A stretch of 36,834 bases of DNA from Haplomitrium mnioides. Lineage: Eukaryota > Marchantiophyta > Haplomitriopsida > Calobryales. The notes under the pieces were generated by a model. The model made no database searches. It saw only the letters and a program-made list of their open reading frames with translations, and was not told where the DNA came from. The position numbers and the translations under genes were made by a program. Location of the stretch: contig JBNGIS010020607.1 in NCBI GenBank assembly GCA_049999725.1, positions 1 to 36,834 of the forward strand, in the 5' to 3' direction. Shown one piece after another: positions 22,986 to 33,380 of this stretch. Position 1 is the first letter of the stretch, and every line of letters starts with the position of its first letter.

Positions 22986-24885
22986 GAATACTCTAAAGCA
23001 CCTTTTTAAACATGGCTGCCATTCTACTTGTCGAGTGTGAGTTGGAGATGAGCAAGACTCTAGTGATAATGTGTGGGCTTCAAATTATATGAGCCATTAT
23101 TGCCCTAATACTAATATTAGGAAACACAAGCTTGAAACAAACAACCTCTACAAAGCACCCAATAGTAGAAGTTGAACAACATGTTAGAGTGCTTGAAGAG
23201 ACCTTGCAGAGAAGCTATGAAAATATGCGTGACTTTGTAGGTTTGGTTGATAATGTGTTTAATTTTGATGAAGTGTTAGGAGATACTCCAACCCATGCCA
23301 TGAGTTCTATTGAAGAAGAACCTCCACTTGTTGATCAAGAGCCTCTAACTAGCAGTGTGAAAGAGGAAATGGAGCCCTTTGTGGCAAGATGGATGTCGCA
23401 TCTTTCATCCTATTGCTATTGAATATTTTTCATAGCCATGGCTTTTCAAACAATGGAGTGAATGCATTGTTGACCTTGATGGGACAATATGCATTGCCAA
23501 CAGAGCACACAATCTCTAAGAATTTGTATTATGTAAACAACATTTGAGGATTCTTGCACTTGATTATGGCAGAATCCCTACTTGTGAGAATGGTTGTGTA
23601 TTGTATAGAGGCAAACATGCAAACTATAGAGAATGTCCACAATGTGGGGATATCTTGCAAAGCTACAAAGGTCTTGAGGCATTCTACTATAATTCCAAAG
23701 TTGAAGAGGTTATATGCCACTTCTAAATTGATGACTTGGCATCATGAGAATAGAAGCGTAGAAGCATGATCTATCACACTACAGATTTGAAGCCATAAAA
23801 GTAGTGGATGTAGTCATTGATCTTTTGTGTGCAGCAAAGCCAAGGAATGTTTGTTTGGAGCTATTCTTCTATAGGGTGAATCCTTTTAATTAAACATCAT
23901 CATGTAGTTTCCCATTCTTATGCTGAATTATAGTTTACCTCTTTGGCTTATCACAAAGAATTTTTTTGTAGTACTAGCTATGTTAGTTCTTGTGCCTAAT
24001 TCAATAACACAAAACCAAGATGAATGCTTAGGTCCATTATTAGATGAGCTTAGAATACTGTGGAAAAAAGGAGTCAACTCCTTTGATGTGTTGAAGTGTC
24101 CTTGTTTGTGCCAATAGTTCAAGTTGAGGGCAACGATAATGTAAATAGTCAATTACTATTCTACACGTGGATTGATATTTGGCCAACAACACTCTGGCTA
24201 CAAAGGTTGTGCGATTTGGGCCAACCTACGTGGTATATAGATCAAAGCACTTGAAAAAATTGGAGTACACTAGTCACTATTGATATCTACTACCACAACA
24301 TGACTTTTGCAACAAGGACATGATAGAGCCCTTTGATGGCACATTGGAGACACAATGTTCACTGCCAAGGATGTCAAGTAGAGATCAAGAGCTATGGGGT
24401 AAAGAGGCTTCATCATGCTTGAGCATGTCGAGAGCAAAGATTGATGATGTTGAATCATGGAGTTAAGCAGAGACCTTGTATATACAACCTCCCTTATTGG
24501 AATGCAAGTAGTAAATTGATGTATTCCTTCCCAAGCTATATGAATTCATTGTAAATCCTTCATATTTCCATAACCCTTTCATTAGTCCAAAAAGTAACAA
24601 AGATGGTTTTGACTCTTTCTTTTGTAATAACAACGCATCAGCTAATGTTTGGATACCATATATAAGAGGGAGAGAAGCAATTGATGCCATTTTCTCCATA
24701 TTTCTTAAGCAAGACTAAGAAGAAGAGGTTCTTACAAGTTTTGTTGACATTGAATGCTTCTACTAATTTCCGAAGTTCTTTCACAAAGTATGTATCAAAG
24801 TCCAAAAAGTTATCTCTAAGTTGAAATCTCATAATCTCCATCCGCTCATGCAACATATTCTTCATTTTGCAACAATGAGATCACT
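22985..24885 (+). pseudogene. TNP2-like CACTA transposase, broken (copy B)
   Basis: Open frame 23132-23422 starts MKQTTSTKHP and matches copy A's EETLE..NV.DFVGL block. Frame 23544-23726 holds LDYGRIPTCENGCVLYRG and ECPQCG, the zinc-ribbon-like segment that follows the GL-Y--I-aC pattern of TNP2. Frame 23920-24117 holds LNYSLPLWLITK, then ECLGPLLDELRILWKKGVNS. Later blocks, in other frames, are GYKGCAI (about 24200), EPFDGTLE (about 24330) and YNLPYWN (about 24480). The position that is Asp in copy A (LALDEVNPFG) is Tyr here (LELFFYRVNPFN, near 23850-23885), so a probable catalytic residue is lost. Multiple frameshifts and stops confirm a pseudogene. Confidence 0.82.
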
Positions 24886-24889
24886 TCAT

Positions 24890-25200
24890 CTTGATGTTTG
24901 GCTGGTTATAGCCATGGTAGGCAATGTATGGTGAGAGATATGTGCAAAGGTCTGAGACCCTTCGACATAAGACAAATTGATGATGGATGTTGTATTGGCC
25001 TTTTGTATGTTAGAAATCTATTTTTTCACCATGCTTCTTGATTTGATGACACATTTGATGATTCATTTAGTTAAGGAACTAGATTTCTATAGCATAGTTT
25101 CAACTAGATAGATGTACTATATAGAAAGGAATTTGAAGTTGTTGAAGGGAGATGTACAAAATAGTGCACGTTTAGAAGCTTCAATTTCCAAAGAGTATCT
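24890..25200 (+). pseudogene. DUF4218-like region of copy B, cut at 25200
   Basis: The frame reads ICAKV, then KLMMDVVLAFCMLEIYFF, LLDLMTHLMIHLVKELDFYS, YYIERNLKLLKGDVQNSARL and EASISKEYL. This is DUF4218 and a clearer match than in copy A (HL-IHLVKEL, ERNLK-LKG-VQN-AR-EASI). Similarity to copy A stops within one codon of position 25200, and unrelated AT-rich DNA follows. Confidence 0.78.
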
Positions 25201-25608
25201 AAACATCTGATACTTTGAACTAGAAACATGCTACTCAAAACCCAAACCTTTTTTTTTAGAAAAATTGTGAGTTTTTAGCTCAAAAAACATAAAAAATGAG
25301 GTTATTTTTCTAAAACAAAAAGTACATGTGTTTTTGAGGTTTTTTTTTGCGGTTTCAACAAGCATGATAGAGTGAGAGTTTATTTTGTTATGCAAAATCA
25401 AACAATATTATTAGTTTCTATGAAAACATTGGAAAACTCAAATTAGATGAAAAGTAGAAAAATATGGTAAGTTTTCAAAAAAAAAAATTACATTTATCAT
25501 TGATTACAACTCGAAACCCAAAAATTGAAAAACACGTCACAAGAAACTATTTTGAAATATGCTTGATTGCACAAACTCTAGGCGCGTGTAGAAATGGCTC
25601 TTTCAAAC
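25201..25608. other. AT-rich DNA with poly-T/poly-A runs
   Basis: No gene. The part at 25227-25330 (GCTACTCA, AAACC then nine T, TCAAAAA, AAAAAATGAGG) resembles copy A 7688-7775 in the same order, which suggests a shared small repeat. Poly-T (25339) and poly-A (25478) runs follow. Confidence 0.5.
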
Positions 25609-25708
25609 NNNNNNNNNNNNNNNNNNNNNNNNNNNNNNNNNNNNNNNNNNNNNNNNNNNNNNNNNNNNNNNNNNNNNNNNNNNNNNNNNNNNNNNNNNNN
25701 NNNNNNNN
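25609..25708. other. Assembly gap (100 N)
   Basis: One hundred N. The flanks share no obvious sequence. Open frames spanning it are meaningless. Confidence 0.99.
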
Positions 25709-25916
25709 AATCAAAAAGGCAATAGCTACGAAGATTGAATTAAGAGTGTAAACAAGAAACATCTCCATTTTTTAGACTTGATTCAACCAAACAAAGGTTT
25801 CAAGGTCTACAAAATAGTTTATGACTTGTGTACAAACAAAGTTGTAACCAGTAGTCTTTGTATGTAGAAGCTTGAGGGTTGTATATGAGAAGCAGAGCTT
25901 GTAGAAGGCTTGGACT

Positions 25917-26072
25917 TCCACCCCAAAATCTATATGCGCATAGGAATCTAAGCTTAACATTTGAACACTCCACCCCAAAGTCTATGCGTGCATGGGAATC
26001 TGAATTCACCATCTCAACACTCCACAACAAAGACTCACAAGAACCTAGGTTTTAGGTTCTGTAGAAGAGTTT
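25917..26072. repeat. Three units of a 52-bp tandem repeat with CG-rich palindromes
   Basis: TCCACCCCAAAATCTA starts at 25917, TCCACCCCAAAGTCTA at 25969 and TCCACAACAAAGACTC at 26021, each 52 bp apart. The first two units carry TATGCGCATA (25933-25942, a perfect palindrome) and ATGCGTGCAT. A further related copy at 26104 contains CTATGCGCGCATAG (26108-26121), a perfect 14-bp palindrome. Confidence 0.8.
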
Positions 26073-26699
26073 TTGTACACACAACATTTTGACTTGCAAA
26101 TCAAAGTCTATGCGCGCATAGGGTTCACACTTCTAAAATCAAGGATACAAACGGTAAACGTTCTATTTTTCACAACAAACTATACACACGCAAAAGAATT
26201 GGATTTCTAATTCGGAATCTAAAAGTAAAACGAGTACAAAGCTGTACATTTGAGTCAAAGCACGCAAAAGGTTTTAAGTTATACATCAAAGTCCTTACAA
26301 GCAAAAAATAAGTAGTCAATTTGGGTAGATGCTTTAGTGATACAATAACCTTAAACTCTTCTAGAAAACACTAAAGTTAAAAACAACATACTTACATTTT
26401 GGAGAAGAAAATATTCTACAAAGCAAATGAAAATAATAACTAAAGATTTAAGTTTCATTTACAGAGAATAACATTCAACTTGGAATGATTTTGTCGTAGC
26501 ACAGCAATGGCACTCCAACCCCGAAAAGAACAACTCGAGATCAAACCACGCAAGATCTATATAGAAATCTGCTCTTAATTCACTTTTACCAACTTTCCAG
26601 ATTCTTTAAAGAGTTTTGAAACTGCACTCTATCAGTTCAGAGATGGACCTCTCTCCACTCTAGGTCTGACAACCTTTCTTCACAAAACCAAACACATAA

Positions 26700-26730
<31 letters not shown>
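26700..26730. repeat. (ACT)n microsatellite
   Basis: About ten perfect ACT triplets. Confidence 0.95.
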
Positions 26731-28017
26731 ACTATAATAGAACAAAAGCCAAGAATTACTCAAACTGTATGACTGACACTTCTAGGATAAGAAAGCTGCG
26801 GTACAAGCTGATTTTAAACAGAAGCTGAATCGGAGAAATTCCCAAGCAACCAGTTACCCAACTTGCTTGAAACTCTCAAACCAACACTCATGTACCTACC
26901 TTCATTACAACACCTCACTTCCCTCAAACTAGATATTCAGGCCACTCCAACCCAATATATCCCAGAGCTTAATGTTGAGAACTCAGCTATGGAATGACCC
27001 TCGTGATCTCACATCCACTTGTTGTTCTTCCAACCATCCACTACTCTGTTTTGCTTGTGAAATGCCCACCTAGTTCCTAGGCACACACAAATTTGAGCAC
27101 TCCTTGCTCTACTGCAACCCACCAACCAGCATCCACTAACTGATTGATCACAAAAGGTTCTCTCCTTAAGAATTTAGCAATCTAACACACATACAAAAAT
27201 CTTGAGTAGAACATAACTCAAATCAGATTTGCTGCCACCAAACACCCCACAGATCACAATATGGAATCCAAAACCCAGACCCACCAGCAAAAGACACTCA
27301 GGCAACTCCTAACATGCTCTCCCTTGATGCAACCTGACTGATTTCTTCAACTAGAACCTGCAGAACACTTGCCACCATGACCTGATCTCAATTCATTGTT
27401 CCACACACATACTGCTCCTTCCAACTTCTCCAAGAGCAGGGAAAAACCTCACAAACAAACAACAATTGATCTTGATTCCTTGAAGCACAAAAATTGTACA
27501 ATGAGACTAACCAGCAAAACAGAAACTTGCCAATAGGCTTGTACCCCATGTCCTACTCAACTGACAATAATAGTCATCATAGTTCCAAATCAACTAACTT
27601 GCTTCTATACATACTAACTTCTTCACACTAAGTTTACAATAAGAACTAACAACTCATAGGTCGTTCTTAAGCTAAATTACACTCTTTCACAAACTTACTC
27701 AGACTTCGCTCACCATAAGAACGAATTACTAACAATTGTTCTTATACTAATTTTTGAAATTTCACTAACTCTTCTGTTTCCTTTCCCTTCAATTCGAACT
27801 TTTCAAATTCCTCCAAGTAGTGGTTTTGCTCTTTCGAACTTTCAAACTTTCGGTTCGACTTACACACCGAAACCACAATAAATCACTGATTTTCCATTTA
27901 ACTTCTCTCTTCGCTCTCCTTTCCTTGTCACACAAAACACCGATAAGTCGCCATTTCATATATCATTGTTTCGCTTCATCGCTATTGCGCCAATCATCCT
28001 TCCGTCGAACTACTCGG

Positions 28018-28195
28018 AACTTAACCTTCCTAACTAGTGCTCCCCACTTCGTAATCCCAATCGAAACCAATTTAACCAAGGACTCCACTTCGGATCCCCA
28101 CATGGACACTCAATAGAAACCCCCTTAATTGGGGTGTCCCACTTTGGAAAACAAATCAGAACCCCCTTAACCGGGGTTCCTTACTTAGGAAGGCA
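28018..28195. repeat. About 43-bp degenerate repeats inside the LTR with palindromic C5TTAACCG4 cores
   Basis: Four related units carry CCCCACTTCG, CTCCACTTCGGA, TCCCACTTTGGAAA and TCCTTACTTAGGAA. Two of them contain near-palindromes, ACCCCCTTAATTGGGGT (28119-28135) and AACCCCCTTAACCGGGGTT (28160-28178). The right LTR repeats the pair at 35511-35527 and 35552-35570. Repeats of this kind in a long LTR often belong to the U3 enhancer; that role is inferred. Confidence 0.55.
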
Positions 28196-29241
28196 AATTC
28201 CTAATGCCTTCTTCGGACCACGGACTCCCTTTTGACCCTCCTTCCGCTCACTTCCAATTTGTTCTCATTCCCTTAAAAATTTTAATTCTTTCTGATTCAA
28301 ATAGTTCGCACAATAGAATTTCATCGCTGATCACTTTGTCGCTGATCTGATTGATTCTTGCTCAATTGACTTTCTTTCCACATTTGATTTCGCTGGAAGG
28401 GAGTCTTCACAGCAAGGTGATCAATCGATCCTCCTTTTCCTTCATCTTTTGATTCCAATTTCTTCAATTTCAAATCCTTCATTCAAATCAAGTCGCCTTT
28501 CATTCTTTGTCATTCGAGATTCCAGCGCAGCATTCAATTTCGCAGCACAGCCGGATATTCAAATTTCCAGTGCAACCTTATTCAATTTGTTGCAGCATTC
28601 TTTCAGCTGGACAGAACTGGCAAATTGATTATTCTTCAACCATCTCAGCGCCTTGTTCTTTCCTCATTCGCCAAGCCTCTTTGCTTCCAGATTTGCCAGG
28701 CTGCTTCTGTCATTTCAAATCCGATAACAGGGCATCCTTTGAATTCTTCCTGTCGAATCATTCGTCGCATTCGTTAGATTTTCCCTTAGTGCAGCACCTT
28801 AATCACCTCCATTCAGATCGAACACAACAGGTTTTCTTTAATCACATCATTCCTTTATCTTCCAATGTCCAGCAAGTATTCTCCTCCAGACAAAGACTCT
28901 CCTTCGCAGCCTCTTTCAATCGATCAATCGCAGCCTTCACTGAATTCGCGGGAGCTTGCAGATATCGGATTGGAGCATTTGCCCTTCATTTTTCCATTCA
29001 TGTATAGATCCAATCGTTGTTCAAATCATTCACATTTCATCATGCACAACAGGCAATTCAACGCAGCCTTGCAGAGAAGAGAATGTTTCGCTTCTACAAA
29101 TCTCCTCAGTCAGACAAATCAGAGGGGAGGAGTCTTCTTGCAAATCGATCCTCCTTCATAGATCAATCTCCACATTTCTTCCTCGCAAGGAGCATCACAC
29201 AATGTTTATCGTGAGGCTTCCACTTATCCCATAAGCCTTAC

Positions 29242-29266
29242 CCAATGAACCCACACATGTATAAAA
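29242..29266 (+). promoter_or_regulatory. CCAAT and TATA box on the strand opposite gag-pol (left LTR)
   Basis: CCCAAT (29241) is followed by TATAAAA (29260-29266), about 200 bp from the right LTR edge, with a CT-rich stretch just downstream. Both motifs are kept in the right LTR (36634 and 36652-36658). The direction is rightward, antisense to gag-pol. Function is not shown. Confidence 0.45.
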
Positions 29267-29465
29267 ACCTTCTCCTCCCTTCTTCTTTCGAGAGGCATCC
29301 CCCCTAGGAGGTCTAAGGCCATCTGCTTACCATTCTGCCCCTATGTGGACCTAGTTCAAGGCACAAAGGGCAACCTGTCCTTCGATGCACTTCACTTGGA
29401 TCCTAGGCAAGCTGTCCATCAACACTAGAATAGCAGTAGATAGGGGCTAACCTTGGCCCTCAACA

Positions 29466-29743
29466 CTTAGATTAGTTTTACCAAAAAAAACTTTTTTTTC
29501 ACCGAAAAAGACATCAACTTCTTCATCACTTAGCCCTCTCTCCTTGGCCAATGATATTCAGAATGTTCCTCTAATCCTTACATCTTACAATTCTACACTT
29601 ATTAATTCAAAACTTGAAGCTTTACCATTTCCTTCTTACTCCACCGCGTCAAAAAGAGCTTGTTGGAGCTACTTCTAATTCTCTGTTAGCAACGGTGCTC
29701 CCACATAGCCCCCTCCTTCATCGCGCAGTGTCCTTACAAGCGT
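29466..29743. other. Non-coding tract between LTR and integrase end (element 2)
   Basis: This is the 3' untranslated part of element 2 on the minus strand. It holds an A8CT8C run (29483-29500) and no open frame of note. There is no envelope-like gene, which some Athila elements carry between pol and LTR. Confidence 0.55.
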
Positions 29744-30943
29744 TCACAAATAATATCGCTTCACCCTTGATCCATTAACTCTTGTCTCTAACAGTTCCCC
29801 TCTTAAAGTCTTTAACTCCAACAATCCATTCTTAAAAATCTTTGAAACTACATAAGGTCCCATCCATCTTACATGGAGTTTTCCTAAGAACCAAAAATAA
29901 CGACTATCATATAGAAGTACTAGATCCCCTTTAGAAATATTCACCTTTTTGAGCTTGGAATCATAGCTTTTTTTCCTTTTGTTCTGAACTTTTTCAGTTT
30001 CAGCTAGAGCCTAAACTCTTTCTTCCTCCAACTTGACTAAGTCCATCATCTGCTTCAATAAACTCTCTTCATCTGGCATCTGTTCCTCTTCAGCAATTCT
30101 AATAGACGGCATATCCCATTCTATTGGTACTAAAGAATGAGTACCATAAACCAAATAAATTGGAGTCTGCTTCGTAGTAACTTTCTCCGCTGTTCTATAA
30201 GCCCACAAAGCTGAGTACAACTTCCTGTCCCAATCCGACGAATATGTTGAACAAATATTTGTCAAAATCTTGCACAACAATCCATAAACTCTTTTAGTAT
30301 GCCCATTTGCTTTTGGGTTATAAGGTGTTGTCTTCCTATGTTTAATCATATAGGTGTCAGTAAGACGATGAATCACCTCATTCAGAAAATGAGTTTCTCT
30401 GTCACTAATCAACTCCAACGGACATCCAAACCTTGTGATTATGTTCTCAAATAGGAAGTTAGCAACCTCCACTGCTCCATCTCTACGTGTAGCTTTTGCT
30501 TCCACCCATTTGGTAGCATAATCTGTACACACTAATATATATCTATTCTTATAATATCTGGACACTGGTGTAATAGGTCCTACAAAATCAATACCCCATT
30601 TCTCAAATGGAGCTAAGGAAAAAATAGGTGTAAGTGGCCAATGGTTGCTTGCTGTTGGCTTCCCCACTCTCTGACATGGGTCACAACTCTGAATATAGGT
30701 TTTTACATCCCTGTACATCGTAGGCCACCAATACCCTACCTCATGAATCTTTTCTACTGTGTTTCGCATGGCATAGTGTCCTCCTACTTTGTCATCGTGC
30801 AATGCAGAAATCACCCTTTTAACTTCATCAGGACCTAAACAACATCTCAGAACCTCATCAGGTCCTTTCTTATGCAACACTCCTTTATAAATTGTATATG
30901 GCGCCACCTTCTGGAAAAATACTTCCTCTTCTTCCTTATTCAA
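29744..30943 (-). pseudogene. Integrase of element 2, catalytic Glu lost
   Basis: The N-terminal zinc module reads HDDKVGGHYAMRNTV and SCDPCQRV. The core has Asp in WGIDFVGP and Asp in ISDRETHF. In the second motif the usual SDRGT glycine is Glu (30395-30397). The third catalytic position, normally NGQ-ER, reads NGHTKRV, so the Glu has become Lys (30293-30295). Either change would cripple DNA joining. The C-terminal part after a TAG at 30011 has ISKGDLVLLYDSRYFWFLGK, then a LHVRWMGPYVVSKIF block and RVNGSRVKRYYL, typical of Athila-like integrases. The segment from 30944 to 31105 is the linker from RNase H and is open in the same frame. Confidence 0.9.
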
Positions 30944-31105
30944 ACCAGAAGGTAAAATAGAACTTTCTAAATATATCCAAATTTTTGTATACCAGGGGTT
31001 CTCCTCCCCTTCCTTCTCAATTGGGAACAGATTTTCATCTGGAAAATTGTCATTCGGATCATCTATCTCAGCTGGTCCTAGAATTCTAGATAGGAAATCT
31101 GCATT

Positions 31106-31504
31106 CTAATGGGACTTTCTTGGTCTTACATCTACTTCAAAATCAAATTCCTAGAGTAGCAACATCCATCTTGCTATCCTTCCAGACAGATCAGGTTTAT
31201 TCACTAAATACTTCAATGAATTATAATCCACATGAAACACAAATAGATACCCCAATAGGTAATGTCTAAATTTTTTGACTGAAAATATCAGTCCTAATGC
31301 TTCTCTCTCTGTCACTGAATAGTTCTTTTCAGCTGCAGTCAATTTGTGACTTGCATAATAAACTGGATGGTCTTTCTTGTCTTCATCCTTCTGACTCAAT
31401 ACACTGCCTATTGCAAAGGCAGAGACATCCACATAGATGTGAAACTTTCTATCCCAAACTGGAGGCTTTAGAACAAGAGATGTACTAAGTTTCTCTTGTA
31501 ACAT
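31106..31504 (-). pseudogene. RNase H of element 2
   Basis: The frame begins KLSTSLVLKPPVWDRKFHIY, followed by VDVSAFAIGSVLSQ (first acidic residue), TEREALGLIFSVKKFRHYL (Glu) and HVDYNSLKYL (Asp kept; the usual TDHKPLKYL is altered around it). It ends with RWMLLL and a TAG at 31151-31153, where relatives have LLQEF, consistent with CAG to TAG. The frame resumes as EFDFEV and is stopped again at 31106-31108 just before NADFLSRI. It degrades RNA in RNA/DNA hybrids during reverse transcription. Confidence 0.87.
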
Positions 31505-31552
31505 CTCAAAAGCTTTTTGAGCCTCCTTTCCCCACTGAAATACAACATTTTT

Positions 31553-32900
31553 CTACAACAAATCGGTAAGTGGAGCAGCTATCCATGAGTATTTTTCTAT
31601 GAATCTTTTATAGTAGCATGTAGCTCCCAAAAACTCTCTCACTTCCATTATTGTCGTAGGCCTTCTAACTTCCTTTATAATTTTCACTTTGTCCACATCT
31701 AATGCGATACCATCCTTGGAAACTCTATGTCCCAATAATAATCCTTCATTCATTGCAATGAAACTTTTCTCATGGTGTAGTCCTAACTAACCCCACCTAC
31801 ATCTCTCAAAAGTCTATCTCAGATGACTAGGATGATTTTTCTTTGATCCATACACACAAAAGTCATCCAGAAATATTTCTATGAAATCTCTTAAATACGG
31901 TTTAAAGATTTGTGTCATTGCTCTCTGAAAAGTAGTTGGGGTATTACAAAGCCCAAAAGGCATTACATTATAAGCATATGTTCCCCAATCTGTAGTGAAG
32001 GTAGTTTTCGGTCTATCTTCAGGATGGATACTCACCTGGTTATAACCATAGAATCCATCTAAAAAGGTATAACATTCTGCTCCTGCCACCTGATCTAGGA
32101 TAGCATCATTAAATGGTAAAGGATAAAAATCCTTTTTATTGGCCTGATTTAATCTTCTAAAATCCTGGCACACTCTAATCTTCCTATTCTTCTTCATGAC
32201 TATTACTATTGGCGACACCCAATCACTATAAGGTACTGCATAAATAAAGTTGGCAGCCAAGAGTTTATCCAACTCTTCTCAACTATCAAAGAGTATTTGG
32301 GGTTCAGGCGGTACTGTCTCTGTCTAACAGAAACTACACCCTCCTCCAAATAAATCCTATGCTCAGAAAGTTCCGCCGGTATTCCCTTTAAATCTTTGTA
32401 TGACCAAGCAAACACATCTTGAAATTCTGCCAAAAGTGCTTTATAAACTTGTCTTTCTTCCTCATCTATTTCATAATAGAGAAACAACACCTTTTCAGGA
32501 TCTCTTGGACTTACTTGTATTGCACTATATTGCTGTTCTCTTACCACATTATGTGTCATCACCTGCTCCATAATGAGCTCAGGTACTTTCTCCCCTTCAC
32601 CTACAAATAATGCGAACATATCCAAGCCGCCTCCTTTTCCATCACTGCATAAACTCCATTTAATAAATTGTTCATCAGTCCAACCAGAAAAAGTAGGATT
32701 ACAAACAACAAGTTCCTCACAATACTCCTCCGTTAAATGAGCAATTGGCATATCATCCTCATGTAACCACAATTTTGGATTCTGATCAACTTCCTCTTCA
32801 GACTCTGAAACAGACCCGTCATATTCTCCAGACTGCTTTGAGGTATACTCCTCTACTGTCTGAGTTTCTCCTTGATATGGAGGTTTTCCCCAGAATAGTG
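31553..32900 (-). pseudogene. Reverse transcriptase and its N-terminal linker (element 2)
   Basis: The linker (32206-32900) contains LLAEFQDVFAWSYKDLKGIP and QRQYRLNPKYSLIVE, standard for Athila/Tat elements. A frameshift near 32270 then leads to the RT palm: YSDWVSPIVIVMKK, VCQDFRRLNQANKKDFYPLP, YTFLDGFYGYNQVSI, TTFTTDWGTYAYNVMPFGLC and IEIFLDDFCVYG, with the Asp pair at 31862-31867. A TAG at 31814 ends the main frame. The tail continues as LLLGHRVSKDGIALD and CYYKRFIEKYSWIAAPLTDL, which is stopped at 31553. All catalytic Asp residues are present, so inactivity comes from stops and frameshift rather than active-site loss. Confidence 0.9.
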
Positions 32901-32911
32901 TTGCTTTGGGT

Positions 32912-33265
32912 TTAGTTCCAAACCAGATTTCTCTTTTTTCCCCAATCTTCTACTACTTTGGCTTGATACAGCCAAGGCTGTCCCAATAATACCGGATGTG
33001 TCGACTTGGATTTAGGGTTTATGACGGTGTAATCTAAAACAAACTCTCTCCCTCCAATCACCATCTTGACTCCTCTCAACACTCCTACAGGAATCAGTCT
33101 TCTCTGATCTGCCAATCTTAACACTTGAGGTGTTTTATCCAGGTGACTGAATCCCAATGCTTTTATGGTTTCCAGCACCTTTATGTTCTTTCTTGATCTG
33201 CCATCGATTGGTACATTCGTTACATTACATCTGCTTATTTGAATTTCCACCTTTTGGAACTCCAT
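32912..33265 (-). pseudogene. Retropepsin-like protease of element 2
   Basis: This 117-codon frame reads VPIDGRSRKNIKVLETIKAL near its start, where related elements have an Asp-Gly-Gly-Ser type active-site loop. The Asp is present, but a following Gly appears to be Arg. ALGFSHL, LRLADQRRLIPVGVLRG and HPVLLGQPWL follow as in Athila/Tat proteases, the last matching the LLGRPWL end motif. The frame ends at 32912 and continues in another frame, so there is a frameshift near 32920. It would cleave the gag-pol polyprotein. Confidence 0.72.
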
Positions 33266-33380
33266 ACTCTGGCACCTCCTCTTGAGCAGTTCCCGTTGGC
33301 AAAAACGACACTGGGACTGACACTTTAGGCAGTTTATACCTTCTCTTCTTTGCGATAGTCAGCATCCTTAACTTCTTCCT

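Larger units (their letters stand above)
20313..25200 (+). mobile_element. CACTA copy B, internal fragment truncated at both ends
   Basis: It is collinear with copy A from about 10370 to 14700. Shared stretches include the leader (TTGATTCAATCATTTCCCA at both 10509 and 20509), the AGATTAGAGGGTCCTAT...AGCAAGTTCTATCC block (11158 and 22077), the TNP2 N-terminus (13252 and 23200) and DUF4218. It lacks the LINE-like insertion and the four-copy 190-bp repeat of A, but keeps leader segments and a TNP2 segment (about 24300-24890) that A has lost. It begins directly at the terminus of copy A and ends abruptly at 25200, within DUF4218. No subterminal region is visible. Confidence 0.8.
25709..27281. other. 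Unassigned DNA left of the left LTR homology
   Basis: No recognisable protein. From about 26450 rightwards the base composition is C/A-rich on the + strand, like the LTR, so the LTR may really start here: the matching part of the right LTR has been deleted, and homology alone cannot place the boundary. The stretch holds the 52-bp repeats (25917-26072), CG-rich palindromes and an (ACT)n run. Confidence 0.45.
27282..29465 (-). repeat. Left LTR (3' LTR) of Athila/Tat-type element 2; left edge uncertain
   Basis: This direct repeat matches 34505-36834 over its whole visible length: about 90% in the first 83 bases I compared, and 78 of 81 bases at 28018-28098 against 35410-35490. Element 2 is coded on the minus strand and its integrase ends 280 bp to the right, so this is its 3' LTR. 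The right edge is placed at CTCAACA (29461-29465) because the minus strand then begins TGTTGAGGG, a common gypsy LTR start; an A/T-rich tract with CTTTTTTTTC (29491) could hold the polypurine tract on the minus strand. The left edge may extend beyond 27282. There are no flanking target duplications that I can identify. Confidence 0.75.

Noticed and set aside
25464-25768. Open frames crossing the first assembly gap
   Set aside because: A third of the frame is N; the coding part has no recognisable motif.
28507-29007. 166-codon open frame on the + strand of the left LTR
   Set aside because: The right LTR, with few differences, does not keep the frame intact, so it is not conserved as coding.
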